Numbered from the stretch's first letter, positions 8,801 through 14,894 are shown. The stretch: DNA of 29,765 nucleotides from Patescibacteria group bacterium (GCA_020428615.1 JAGQMO010000011.1:1-29765), one strand, 5' to 3'. The notes: generated by a model from the sequence alone, not told the origin. Numbers and translations: made by a program.

Positions 8801-9167
8801 CGTATGAGGTATCATTAATAGCCCCAGCATTGCTTCCGTTGAGTTGTGCACTAAAAGTAGCTGTAGAACTAGTTCCTGAGGATGGGAAAGAAATGGAAGC
8901 ATTTGCTCCATTCAGTGTTCCAGAAGAAGCGTTTCGAAAGTTAAGGTAAACGGTAAACTCACCTCCACCATTATTGACAATATTGCTATATGACACTTCA
9001 TTGTAGTCATTCGCGCAGTCATTGCTACAACCGGTATTAATCGTGTTGAAACCGTCATTTCCAAGGGGTTCCGGATCAAAACTCGCCGCATGTGCAAAAG
9101 CAACTCCACCCATAAAAAGTGTTGCAACGAAAATTGTTTTCAGAATTGTTGTAATAAATGTTTTCAT
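5817..9167 (-). CDS. Large cell-surface protein with FN3-like repeats, a TSP1-like module and a C-terminal membrane anchor
   Basis: A 1116-residue protein. Signal peptide: residues 1-28, cleaved after AFAHA. Residues 29-200 form a Ser/Asn/Gly-rich N-terminal domain. Six FN3-like units follow at roughly 204-300, 306-400, 461-562, 572-672, 676-759 and 766-859; each starts with a variant of VTENSAVFRG and ends with a variant of NTTYWYQACA then FTT. Units 1 and 2 are near copies. Between units 2 and 3 (about 409-456) is a thrombospondin-1-like module (WDVGEWTQC, RTRTVVC, four Cys). A Pro-rich linker (about 865) leads to a DUF11-like domain (about 889-1002), a membrane helix (about 1029-1052) and a Tyr/Pro-rich tail that should lie inside the cell. 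The paired Cys suggest disulfides. An adhesive or S-layer-like role in contact with a host cell is plausible but is inference. It has its own strong promoter and terminator. Confidence 0.85.
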   Translation of the reverse strand: MKTFITTILKTIFVATLFMGGVAFAHAASFDPEPLGNDGFNTINTGCSNDCANDYNEVSYSNIVNNGGGEFTVYLNFRNASSGTLNGANASISFPSSGTSSTATFSAQLNGSNAGAINDTSYVTNLPNNWQIEFVSGFVRVEEHYTNSGTSCSNVYPGTWPWQFSFSNPGYTTIGNLHDWGDGWCDQGYVFARFRVIDTTPTPNLAVQTLSVGTVTENSAVFRGKVTEGANTTANAWFVYGTNSNLNCNTSPSISVGNVNVNETFTKTKSGLSSNTTYWYQACATQNGQSAHGNPVQFTTQSSTPNLAVQTLSVGTVTENSAVFNGQLTSGSNASVWFVYATNSNPNCNTSPSVSVSGTYNPFQPFSKTKTGLSSNTTYWYRACASVPGQSAQGSPVQFTTLNVNVGYYWDVGEWTQCFNGIRTRTVVCRDSSDHQVADQFCIANVEPKPPTQESCGGNDDLIIETRTATNVSENTATIRGRVIAGQTTYPYFVWKEENLSLNCSTDTPTFPEDFGILLEGGDNFEYEFGNGQLTPNRTYYYKACAQDLNGQVVSGLREEFTTDNNGGNANADVETKSPHVNDNEVTLRGEITNVDETYWVYFVLDDSTGVSCEDDFPLIVDEVDNDEDFDLDIDADSFNENERYYYRACAINNDGDIIEGNREDFELNENNNIEIETDAPRNITQTTAEMCGTLVEDGGDSVQTWIEFRNANQSFYTSTPIRQRHATSFCERVSGLTGNTSYLYRACTPEGCAPTRSFRTLGTDVPIGQPVITTDNPTNIRSNSATLNGTYVTNAPSGTCWFNYGRTSSLGRQTRTYSVSGYGNCVHNFTNLASNTQYCIQAVIQTPYGTDTGAVRCFNTPPSTGGPTPPPVVVIDDNTEIDLSTLGLGLSLVRLEIDDQEEVVSRGQSVEYVVEWENITNDLDLFDLDLKVVMPPEIEVTDISRGRFDQDSNTIYFTIDELEAGEDGFLTVDGIVGRGTIGNLVTAQAEIAYDNPVNDAQENAIDWDVDGYGVQVAGVTASVFGLANITFLGWLVILLGLFIIFLVARWLYLEREEMRAQAYAGYAPYAPLPYHYNNYPEPRAYVEPEPSYNIPQTPDTNYRDDYYEPYRPNRG
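8196..8567 (-). repeat. Tandem FN3-unit duplication in the surface protein gene
   Basis: The stretches at 8196-8260 and 8502-8567 are nearly identical (both hold CCGTACCTACGCTGAG and GCGAGGTTTGGGGTTG) and lie 306 bp apart, which is one 102-residue FN3 unit. The DNA similarity points to a recent duplication or ongoing recombination between units. Confidence 0.8.
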
Positions 9168-9207
9168 AAAAAATTGAATAAAAATGCGTGATTGAATAAT
9201 CGAAGAT

Positions 9208-9236
9208 ATATTAGCATATCATAATCATATTGTCAA
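9208..9236 (-). promoter_or_regulatory. Strong promoter of the surface protein gene
   Basis: TTGACA (9231-9236), a 17-nt spacer and TAATAT (9208-9213), with a T-rich leader of about 35 nt before the ATG. The -35 is perfect and is followed by ATAT, as at two other secreted genes here. Confidence 0.85.
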
Positions 9237-9291
9237 TGATTTCACTGATAAACCCTCAATTGTTAGTATCTCAATTAAAAGCTTATTAGTG

Positions 9292-9320
9292 AAGACTTTC
9301 GTGTAATACACGAAAGTCTT
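9292..9320. terminator. Hairpin after the 9336-10154 gene
   Basis: A 13-bp perfect stem AAGACTTTCGTGT with a 3-nt loop, 15 nt beyond the stop codon. The T-run follows it on the plus strand, not the minus strand, so termination of the minus-strand gene would rest on the stem alone. Confidence 0.6.
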
Positions 9321-9335
9321 TTTCGTTAAGTTGTT

Positions 9336-10154
9336 TTAAAAACGAAATGTTGTTTGAAAAACAAACTCTTGTCCCGAATCATTTGGGTTGAAAGGCCCAT
9401 CATCGATATTAGGATTCATAGGGTCCGTGTTCGGACTCCAATCAAAATCAATGTTACCGTCAGTGACTAAATCACCAATGGTACCAACGATGAGACCTAC
9501 TACAATACCATCAACAATGACAGAGAGAATGGGTGTCATACGATCTTGCCAGCCGAGAATTTTGTACGTTACCGGTCGCCACGTAATAGGCACTCTTCCA
9601 AACGACACAGTTTGTTTTGGAATCGTCTTGGTATCAACATCAACGTAACCAGTCAAATCGATATTATCAAATGTCTGGTTGCCAAATTGAACGTTATTAC
9701 GAGTAAAAGAACCAGTGAAATCACCATCTTCCAACTTAGGTAGTTCGATTGGTTGTTTCTTGATATTCTCAATAACCAAATCGGCAATGTACACGAGATC
9801 CTTGTTTTGTTCCTTACAATACTTGTAAATCAATGTATTGTAAGGAACGTTGCTATCCTTTTTCTCTACTTCTTTTTGAAGGTCAGATACCAATGTCCCG
9901 CTGTTTTGAATAATACGAGATTCTCCAGCATAGGGATAGGAAACCTTCACCCATGTTCCATCTTTGTAACCAGCTGAAGGAATTTTTTTGATGGTAAAAT
10001 CGAATATTCCATTTGCTTTAAAATAACCAGTGTAAGCTGTCTCCAGCAAGTCGATCCGCTCTTGTGTACCGTCAAGCACGATAGTATTTACTGATTTTTG
10101 AGCGGTTGTAAGTGTGCTCACAAGCACACTTATGATTAAAAGTATATTTTTCAT
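9336..10154 (-). CDS. Secreted protein with late membrane segment, paralogue of the 10292-11302 product
   Basis: I do not recognise a named family in this 272-residue protein. The signal peptide (about residues 1-18) ends LTTAQ, a cleavage style typical of Flavobacteriia. The mature part opens with NTIVLDGTQER. A polar domain of about 190 residues follows, then one hydrophobic segment (about 210-230, SVIVDGIVVGLIVGTIGDLV), an acidic DGNIDFDW motif, and an Asn/Asp/Pro-rich tail (PNIDDGPFNPNDSGQEF) ending in aromatic FQTTFRF. The neighbouring 336-residue protein shares the opening NTIVL-G--ER, the late hydrophobic segment, the DG-I motif and the PNDSG tail, so I read them as diverged paralogues. 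Own promoter. The C-terminal Phe is reminiscent of outer-membrane proteins, but an outer membrane is not expected in this lineage. Confidence 0.72.
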   Translation of the reverse strand: MKNILLIISVLVSTLTTAQKSVNTIVLDGTQERIDLLETAYTGYFKANGIFDFTIKKIPSAGYKDGTWVKVSYPYAGESRIIQNSGTLVSDLQKEVEKKDSNVPYNTLIYKYCKEQNKDLVYIADLVIENIKKQPIELPKLEDGDFTGSFTRNNVQFGNQTFDNIDLTGYVDVDTKTIPKQTVSFGRVPITWRPVTYKILGWQDRMTPILSVIVDGIVVGLIVGTIGDLVTDGNIDFDWSPNTDPMNPNIDDGPFNPNDSGQEFVFQTTFRF

Positions 10155-10190
10155 TGTAAGTGGGTTTTATATGATTGAAATTTTGTATTT

Positions 10191-10219
10191 AAAATATCAA
10201 CAAATCACGATATTGTCAA
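10191..10219 (-). promoter_or_regulatory. Promoter of the 9336-10154 gene
   Basis: TTGACA (10214-10219), followed by ATAT, a 17-nt spacer in all and TATTTT (10191-10196). The leader is about 30 nt and has no Shine-Dalgarno sequence. Confidence 0.75.
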
Positions 10220-10243
10220 TTATTTTATCGTCTTTATACAAAA

Positions 10244-10268
10244 AATGCCCCCAAATAGTGAGGGCATT
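10244..10268 (-). terminator. Intrinsic terminator of the 10292-11302 gene
   Basis: On the minus strand AATGCCCTC pairs with GGGGGCATT (9 bp, one G-U) around a 7-nt loop and is followed by a run of T. It lies between that gene and the promoter of the next. Confidence 0.85.
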
Positions 10269-10291
10269 ATGCTTAAAATTTCAAGACAAAC

Positions 10292-11302
10292 TTAAGATCT
10301 TTTCCTTTTGTATGCCTTGTTGACGGTGTTACTCATGGAGGTGAGTTGGGTTTGAAATGAATTAAAAGTATTCACCCTGTTACCCGTGCCATTTCCTCCG
10401 TTGAAATTTCCGGAGCCGTTAGGATTGAATCCTCCTCCGTTTCCAGATTCGTTTCCAGAATCATTCGGTTTAATAGGTTCATTAATCACAACTTCTGGGT
10501 TATCTCGATGTTTCTTAAAGAGATTAAATAAATTTATCTTACCATCTTCAAGAAGATCAAGTCCAATCACGGTCGCAACAACGGCTACTGGAATAATCCA
10601 ACCGTTTTTTCGCTTTACTTCCAACCTATCATTAAGGCAAACTGGATACTCTAATGCAAGAGTCGCAAAGGCATCTTCGGCTTCCTGTCTGGTTAATCCC
10701 CAACTTTCTTGATAGGGTAATCCATTCCTCAAACCTATTCGACGAGCTTTACGAGCAGTCGGCGTCCGTCCTATTTTTTCAAGAACTTCAATTCTAGCCC
10801 ACTCTGTAGCGGCAATCTCGCATGGCGTCATTGGTGGAGGAGTTTTTTGATTTGGTAATTCATACCTATCAGCAGAATCAGCAAGTAAAGGTAACGTAAC
10901 ATCTTCGGAAAGTTCCTTGGTTGCTTTTTTTGGCAACATACTCAAGACAAGAAGGATTACCCTCCTTTGTACATCACAATAGGTATCAACAATTTCGGAT
11001 ACGGAGATATCAGAATACGGATTATGCATTTTGTTTTGCATGGTATTACTCACAAAAACATCTCCTACATGAATATTTTGGTACTCAATTCTAATTTCCT
11101 TACCATCTCTTCCGTATGGCATAGTGTCACCAACAATGACTTTACTACGCATATCAAAACCGTTTTCAGGCTTCTTGATTTGGTAATTCATACCGTTTGC
11201 CATGGTTGTTGCTCTTTCTTTATCACCAGAAAGAACAATGGTGTTTTGGGCATATAACCCAAAGGTAACTAACAAACTAAAAATAAGGATTATTTTTTTC
11301 AT
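10292..11302 (-). CDS. Secreted protein with late membrane segment and Gly/Asn-rich tail
   Basis: A 336-residue protein of unknown function. The signal peptide (about 1-18) ends GLYAQ, again a Flavobacteriia-like cleavage site. The mature part opens NTIVLSGDKER. Residues about 20-150 look like the N-terminal domain of the neighbouring 272-residue protein. An extra charged helical region (about 155-215, rich in Arg and Glu) is inserted here. A hydrophobic segment (about 230-247, IIPVAVVATVIGLDLL) is followed by DGKINLFNLF and a low-complexity tail of Asn, Gly and Ser (PNDSGNESGNGGG and more) ending in a basic stretch. I start at ATG 11302 because the signal peptide begins there; the in-frame GTG at 11359 lies inside a 5' UTR hairpin. 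Own promoter and a long structured leader. Confidence 0.72.
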   Translation of the reverse strand: MKKIILIFSLLVTFGLYAQNTIVLSGDKERATTMANGMNYQIKKPENGFDMRSKVIVGDTMPYGRDGKEIRIEYQNIHVGDVFVSNTMQNKMHNPYSDISVSEIVDTYCDVQRRVILLVLSMLPKKATKELSEDVTLPLLADSADRYELPNQKTPPPMTPCEIAATEWARIEVLEKIGRTPTARKARRIGLRNGLPYQESWGLTRQEAEDAFATLALEYPVCLNDRLEVKRKNGWIIPVAVVATVIGLDLLEDGKINLFNLFKKHRDNPEVVINEPIKPNDSGNESGNGGGFNPNGSGNFNGGNGTGNRVNTFNSFQTQLTSMSNTVNKAYKRKRS

Positions 11303-11333
11303 TTTCTTGGAATTTGTGGAGGGAGAAACCTCC

Positions 11334-11389
11334 TGGTTTGACTTCTCTCTATACACCACACACGTGGTATCCAGAGAGAAGTCAAACCA
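11334..11389 (-). promoter_or_regulatory. 17-bp hairpin in the 5' leader of the 10292-11302 gene
   Basis: Arms 11334-11350 and 11373-11389 (TGGTTTGACTTCTCTCT) pair perfectly, with a partly paired 22-nt loop containing CCAC/GTGG. It lies between the promoter and the ATG, 31 nt before the start. An AGGAGG follows immediately (11329-11334), but it is 26 nt from the ATG and can pair with CTCC nearby. A role in translation control or mRNA stability is inferred. Confidence 0.7.
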
Positions 11390-11461
11390 TTCACAAAAAA
11401 TGAAAAATCGTCAAACCATATATTCTTTTTAATTATAAAAAGTACTGACTTCTTGTATTAT

Positions 11462-11490
11462 ATATTATCATATATAATACATTATGTCAA
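11462..11490 (-). promoter_or_regulatory. Promoter of the 10292-11302 gene
   Basis: TTGACA (11485-11490), a 17-nt spacer and TAATAT (11462-11467). The predicted leader is about 150 nt, much longer than at other genes here. Confidence 0.85.
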
Positions 11491-11494
11491 TACT

Positions 11495-11523
11495 AAATCC
11501 CCTACCATTTCTGGTGGGGATTT
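11495..11523. terminator. Hairpin after the 11546-12391 gene
   Basis: AAATCCCC and ACCA pair with TGGT and GGGGATTT, with one bulged T and a 4-nt loop. No T-run follows on the minus strand, and the next gene's -35 box begins 4 nt beyond it. Probable terminator. Confidence 0.6.
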
Positions 11524-11545
11524 AATTAAATTGTGGGGAGACTAC

Positions 11546-12391
11546 TTAGAATCCTTCGGTACGAATAACCGCTTGTTTAGGAACTACCCTAAACTTCACG
11601 ATATCTAAACGCACATCGGCATTAGATACTTCATATACAGCATTGGTATTTTTTTCCAAAACTACATATGATCCGTCATCGGTTCTTGCGTAACTGTTGG
11701 AATCTTTGTTCAAATTCATATCAGTCCCATTGGGCACCTCATCAAATTTTAAACATTTCCATTGATACCGTCCTGCATTGGTATTGCGCAAGGTTTGCGG
11801 TGTTAGATTAGTTTCGGAAATTTTTCCATTATCGCGAATGATATATCGCAAATGCGGTTTAGATCCACGAACATAACCTTTAGAGTCCCTTCCTCCTTCG
11901 TTTTTCAACACCAGTGCCTTTTCATCCTCGGTGAGATCACTTTCTTTCAGAAAATTAACCTCGGGTGTTGAAACAATTTCGAAATCAAACATAAGTTTGA
12001 TGGTATTTGAAACATCTTGGTTTTTAGGCGTACCGTTTGGTTCTTGTGAAAATGTTACTTCCAAAGTCTTTGGAACGTATGGATTATCTGTCATTTCCAT
12101 AACGCGTAATTTACCTACACTGGATATCCCAGGCAAGGTAATATTTCTGGTCGTGAATTTAAACTTGCCATCAATTAGCTGGAAAGAATCCTTCAGTTGC
12201 AAAACAATTGGCTTGTCAATGTTTGCTTTCGCTCCATTGATACGATCCTCTGTTAGTTTAAAATCGTTAAATGTTTTGGCTACAGCCGGAGCTGATTGCC
12301 ATTGTTCGGATTCATTAACTTCCTGGTAGATCTTTTTTGAGCAAGAAGCGGAAAGAATTCCTAGCAGCAATAAAAGTGTTATGTATTTCAT
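11546..12391 (-). CDS. Putative lipoprotein, function unknown
   Basis: A 281-residue protein. The signal sequence ends in a good lipobox, LSASC, so Cys17 should be lipidated (followed by SKK). The rest is soluble and rich in polar residues and beta-strand-like segments (PIVLQLKDSFQLI, KLRVMEMTDNPYVPKTLEVTF, DVRLDIVKFRVVPKQAVI). No catalytic motif is visible and I do not recognise the family. It lies first in the run of three secreted-protein genes, each with its own promoter and hairpin. The short signal, the Ser-Cys lipobox and the overall style resemble Bacteroidetes lipoproteins. Confidence 0.72.
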   Translation of the reverse strand: MKYITLLLLLGILSASCSKKIYQEVNESEQWQSAPAVAKTFNDFKLTEDRINGAKANIDKPIVLQLKDSFQLIDGKFKFTTRNITLPGISSVGKLRVMEMTDNPYVPKTLEVTFSQEPNGTPKNQDVSNTIKLMFDFEIVSTPEVNFLKESDLTEDEKALVLKNEGGRDSKGYVRGSKPHLRYIIRDNGKISETNLTPQTLRNTNAGRYQWKCLKFDEVPNGTDMNLNKDSNSYARTDDGSYVVLEKNTNAVYEVSNADVRLDIVKFRVVPKQAVIRTEGF

Positions 12392-12446
12392 TATGAACGT
12401 GTTTGATGCTTAAAAATTAAGCTGGTTATACAATATTTTCAAATAA

Positions 12447-12474
12447 AATATACCAAAATATATAATATTGTCAA
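12447..12474 (-). promoter_or_regulatory. Promoter of the 11546-12391 lipoprotein gene
   Basis: TTGACA followed by ATAT (12469-12474 for the hexamer), a 16-nt spacer and TATATT (12447-12452). A leader of about 50 nt precedes the ATG. Confidence 0.8.
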
Positions 12475-12494
12475 TATTCTTATCCCCAAAAAAT

Positions 12495-12513
12495 AAAAGC
12501 CTATTTGGCTTTT
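12495..12513 (-). terminator. Terminator overlapping the end of the pilus ATPase gene
   Basis: On the minus strand AAAAGCC and GGCTTTT pair around a 5-nt loop, followed by ATTTTTT. The stop codon TAG (12501-12503) lies in the loop and second arm. Confidence 0.8.
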
Positions 12514-14618
12514 GTGAGTGTATCGTGGTGTTCAATTTCTTCTCGGACACGCCGCAGTTTTTGAGAAGCATCCATGCTCGGGTTCTTTTTGGCATGTTCA
12601 TGTAACTCACCAAGATCATCCGCAAGGCGCGTAAAGGTTTTGTGTGTTTCGGCAAAATCTTCTCCGTCATCAAATATTGCTTCCGCTTGACCATATTTGA
12701 GAAGTTCTAAGATAGTTGTTTGTACTTCTCTAATATCATCCTTGATATCCCAGTCTGGATTTACCGTTTGTTTATGCTCAAGCTTTTTCAATCGATCAAT
12801 GAGCATCGAGAGTTCAACACTTTGTTTGGTTAGGAGCGCTCCTGGATTCATCGCCGGAGAATCAATAACTGGTGGTACGCTTTTTTTTTCTTGCAAAGTT
12901 GTTGTATGGTCGGTACCATCGGTATCATCAATCTCAAGATCAACTACTTTTTGTACTTCTTCAAAACTTGTCGTTCCATCAAGAATTTTAATTACACCGT
13001 CTTCCCGCATATTGAGTAATCCCTGTTTCTCAGCAACTTTTCGTACTTCTTGTTCAGAGGGTTTTTTGTTTAAAAGTGCTTCAATATGTTCATCGGTAAT
13101 AATGGCTTCAAACAATCCTACGCGGCCTTTGTATCCAGTCCCGTTACATTCTTTACATCCCTTACCTCGCGTGAGTGTAATTTGTTGGTCGGGGTTCAGC
13201 CCATATTCATGAAGTGGTTTGTTATTGTTCGCAGCTTCTCTCAAGATGGCTCGAATAATGCGTTCCTCTTCTTGGTTGGGATCCTCTTGTTCAGCGCAGT
13301 GTTTGCACACTCGCCTCACTAAACGTTGTGCAAGAGATACTGAGAGTGCAGCAGCAAGAATTTGAGGAGAAACACCAAGATCCAGGAGGCGCGGAATAAC
13401 CCCAGCGGCACCATTCGTGTGAAGGGTTGAAAATACCATATGTCCCGTGAGAGAAGCATTCACCGCAATATTTGCTGTTTCAGGATCTCGAATTTCCCCC
13501 ACCATGATAATATCAGGGTCTTGTCGCAACGCAGCTCGCAAACCTGAAAGAAAATCGTAACCTTTTTTACGATTTACTTGAGTTTGACTGATTCCCTCAA
13601 GGTGATATTCAATTGGATCTTCAATGGTGAGTATTTTCACATCAGGTGAGTACACCTTGCTCATGAATGAATAGAGAGTTGTGGTTTTACCCGAACCTGT
13701 TGGTCCCGTTGTTAAAATCATACCGTTTGGTTTTGCGATTTCCTTCATGAGAATTTCATACAAACGTGGCTCAATACCCAAATGCTCAACGCCCACTCGG
13801 ATATTATCTGGATTTAAGATACGCATCACAAACGATTCCCCATAGGCACTTGGAATAACCGATACGCGAACTTCAATTTCTTTATTGTCAAAATCAATAG
13901 TAAAACGTCCATCTTGAGCGTTCTCTGTTTGTGTCAATTTCATTTCAGATAATAACTTGATGCGAGAAAGGAGTTTTTTATAAGATTCATGATCAAATGT
14001 TGTAATATCTTGAAGCACTCCATCTTGACGAAAACGCAACCGTACCTGTTCGTCTTGCGACTCAATATGAACATCGGATGATTCGGTCGCAATCGCTCCC
14101 CCAAAAATCACCTCCATAAGTTCTGTTGTCTTTTTTACATCTTTATTGTTAATAACCTGAGAAATTTCATCAGCAATATCTTGATTTGTTTGAATTTCAT
14201 CAGCAATACGCTTGAGTTCATCGGTTGAAATATCAAGCATCCCTTCATGTGACGAGCGTGCATAGGAAACATCAGCATAACGTTCCCATGCTTTCTCTAG
14301 ACTGCGTGTTGAAACCAAATGGAGCCCGAGATTATAATCTTTCTCGAGTTTCGCAATGACCTTTTTCGTTTCAGGAAGATTGGGCGATTTAATTCCTACA
14401 TACAGGTCTTTTCCAACAATTTTAAAGGGGGCTACAAATGCACGCCGAGCTTCTTGTTCATCAAGCGTAGTGAGCGCGTCTGTTTCAATAGTCGTTCCGG
14501 TCAAATCAATGTATGGCAGTTTAAAACGTTCAGCAATGCGTTGCACGAACGATTCTTCTTCCTTTTTTCTAATTTCGTCTATCTTCTTCGCTTGTTTGGT
14601 GTTATCAAAGTCGACCAT
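12501..14618 (-). CDS. pilB: Type IV pilus / type II secretion assembly ATPase (PilB/GspE) with C-terminal extension
   Basis: A 705-residue cytoplasmic hexameric ATPase that powers pilus extension. Residues about 25-160 are the N-terminal GspE domain (FKLPYIDLTGT). The ATPase core has Walker A GPTGSGKTTT (about 304), the Asp box, Walker B-like DPDIIMVGEIRDPETA (about 365), a His box (GHMVFSTLHTN) and a zinc module CKHC and CKECNGTG (about 433 and 486). After the usual end of the family, near residue 575, there is an additional stretch of about 130 residues, acidic and predicted helical. The junction holds an A9 run. I start at ATG 14618; a TATACT box lies 9 nt upstream. No other pilus gene is adjacent, as is common in CPR genomes. 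Confidence 0.93.
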   Translation of the reverse strand: MVDFDNTKQAKKIDEIRKKEEESFVQRIAERFKLPYIDLTGTTIETDALTTLDEQEARRAFVAPFKIVGKDLYVGIKSPNLPETKKVIAKLEKDYNLGLHLVSTRSLEKAWERYADVSYARSSHEGMLDISTDELKRIADEIQTNQDIADEISQVINNKDVKKTTELMEVIFGGAIATESSDVHIESQDEQVRLRFRQDGVLQDITTFDHESYKKLLSRIKLLSEMKLTQTENAQDGRFTIDFDNKEIEVRVSVIPSAYGESFVMRILNPDNIRVGVEHLGIEPRLYEILMKEIAKPNGMILTTGPTGSGKTTTLYSFMSKVYSPDVKILTIEDPIEYHLEGISQTQVNRKKGYDFLSGLRAALRQDPDIIMVGEIRDPETANIAVNASLTGHMVFSTLHTNGAAGVIPRLLDLGVSPQILAAALSVSLAQRLVRRVCKHCAEQEDPNQEEERIIRAILREAANNNKPLHEYGLNPDQQITLTRGKGCKECNGTGYKGRVGLFEAIITDEHIEALLNKKPSEQEVRKVAEKQGLLNMREDGVIKILDGTTSFEEVQKVVDLEIDDTDGTDHTTTLQEKKSVPPVIDSPAMNPGALLTKQSVELSMLIDRLKKLEHKQTVNPDWDIKDDIREVQTTILELLKYGQAEAIFDDGEDFAETHKTFTRLADDLGELHEHAKKNPSMDASQKLRRVREEIEHHDTLTKAK
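12881..12889 (-). other. A9 slippery tract in the pilus ATPase gene
   Basis: Nine A on the minus strand are read GAA AAA AAA AGC. A -1 slip gives AAA AAA AAG, as in dnaX of E. coli, and reaches TGA a few codons later. The opposite slip also stops soon, at TGA. Either would yield a protein close to the normal PilB length without the C-terminal extension. Slippage itself is not shown. Confidence 0.55.
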
Positions 14619-14627
14619 ACTGACAAC

Positions 14628-14633
14628 AGTATA
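14628..14633 (-). promoter_or_regulatory. -10 box of the pilus ATPase gene, near-leaderless
   Basis: TATACT on the minus strand, 9 nt before ATG 14618. It sits just beyond the terminator of the upstream RNA, so the ATPase gene appears to be transcribed separately. Confidence 0.55.
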
Positions 14634-14657
14634 CAACAGACGACTTTTAAATGATAT

Positions 14658-14686
14658 GAAAAAATCCTCTCGGCGAGGATTTTTTC
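14658..14686 (-). terminator. Terminator of the candidate small RNA
   Basis: 12-bp perfect stem GAAAAAATCCTC/GAGGATTTTTTC with a 5-nt loop TCGGC in plus-strand sense, with T-runs within the stem on both strands. It lies between the candidate RNA and the pilus ATPase promoter. Confidence 0.8.
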
Positions 14687-14861
14687 TTCTTGAGAACAGT
14701 AATCTCTAAACAAACAGAAAAAAACTTTAAAATAAAGGATGACTATACTTCAACGAGATATTCAGCGGAGTCCACTACGAGGGTGGGAGCCAACTATTCC
14801 TATCCGGATAGCCAAATTCGCGAGATCCGATTGTTTAGAGATTACCATTTTCAAGGTACTG
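14658..14861 (-). ncRNA. Candidate structured RNA of about 200 nt (6S-like architecture)
   Basis: This 400-base gap between pilB and ruvB holds no convincing ORF. On the minus strand there are a promoter, an RNA-sized region and a terminator. A perfect 15-bp inverted repeat (GTAATCTCTAAACAA, 14831-14845, with 14699-14713) closes the region, and a further 5-bp pair CTTGA/TCAAG extends it outward after a 5-nt internal loop. Inside, CCAC/GTGG with flanking pairs forms a hairpin near 14773-14785, and CTAT-CCGG-ATAG another. Long closing stem, internal open region, about 200 nt and an own terminator recall 6S RNA, but I see no sequence signature that proves it. Alternatives are a cis-acting leader of pilB or an antisense or regulatory RNA. 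It does not look like SRP, tmRNA or RNase P RNA. Confidence 0.5.
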
Positions 14862-14866
14862 TCGAT

Positions 14867-14894
14867 ATCCTATCATAAAGATATTTTTTGTCAA
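14867..14894 (-). promoter_or_regulatory. Promoter of the candidate RNA
   Basis: TTGACA (14889-14894), a 16-nt spacer and TAGGAT (14867-14872). It belongs to the strong class used here by tRNA-Lys and the secreted proteins. A TTGCTTT/AAAGCAA hairpin (14896-14918) lies directly upstream. Confidence 0.65.

Noticed and set aside
1984..12391. Prophage or integrated plasmid for the accessory region
   Set aside because: No integrase, terminase, capsid, replication or partition gene, and the housekeeping genes tsaE and polA interrupt it.
14658..14861. SRP RNA, tmRNA or RNase P RNA in the pilB-ruvB gap
   Set aside because: The SRP apical GGAAGGAAGCAGCC-type motif, a tmRNA tRNA-like end with peptide tag, and the RNase P core GAGGAAAGTCC are all absent.
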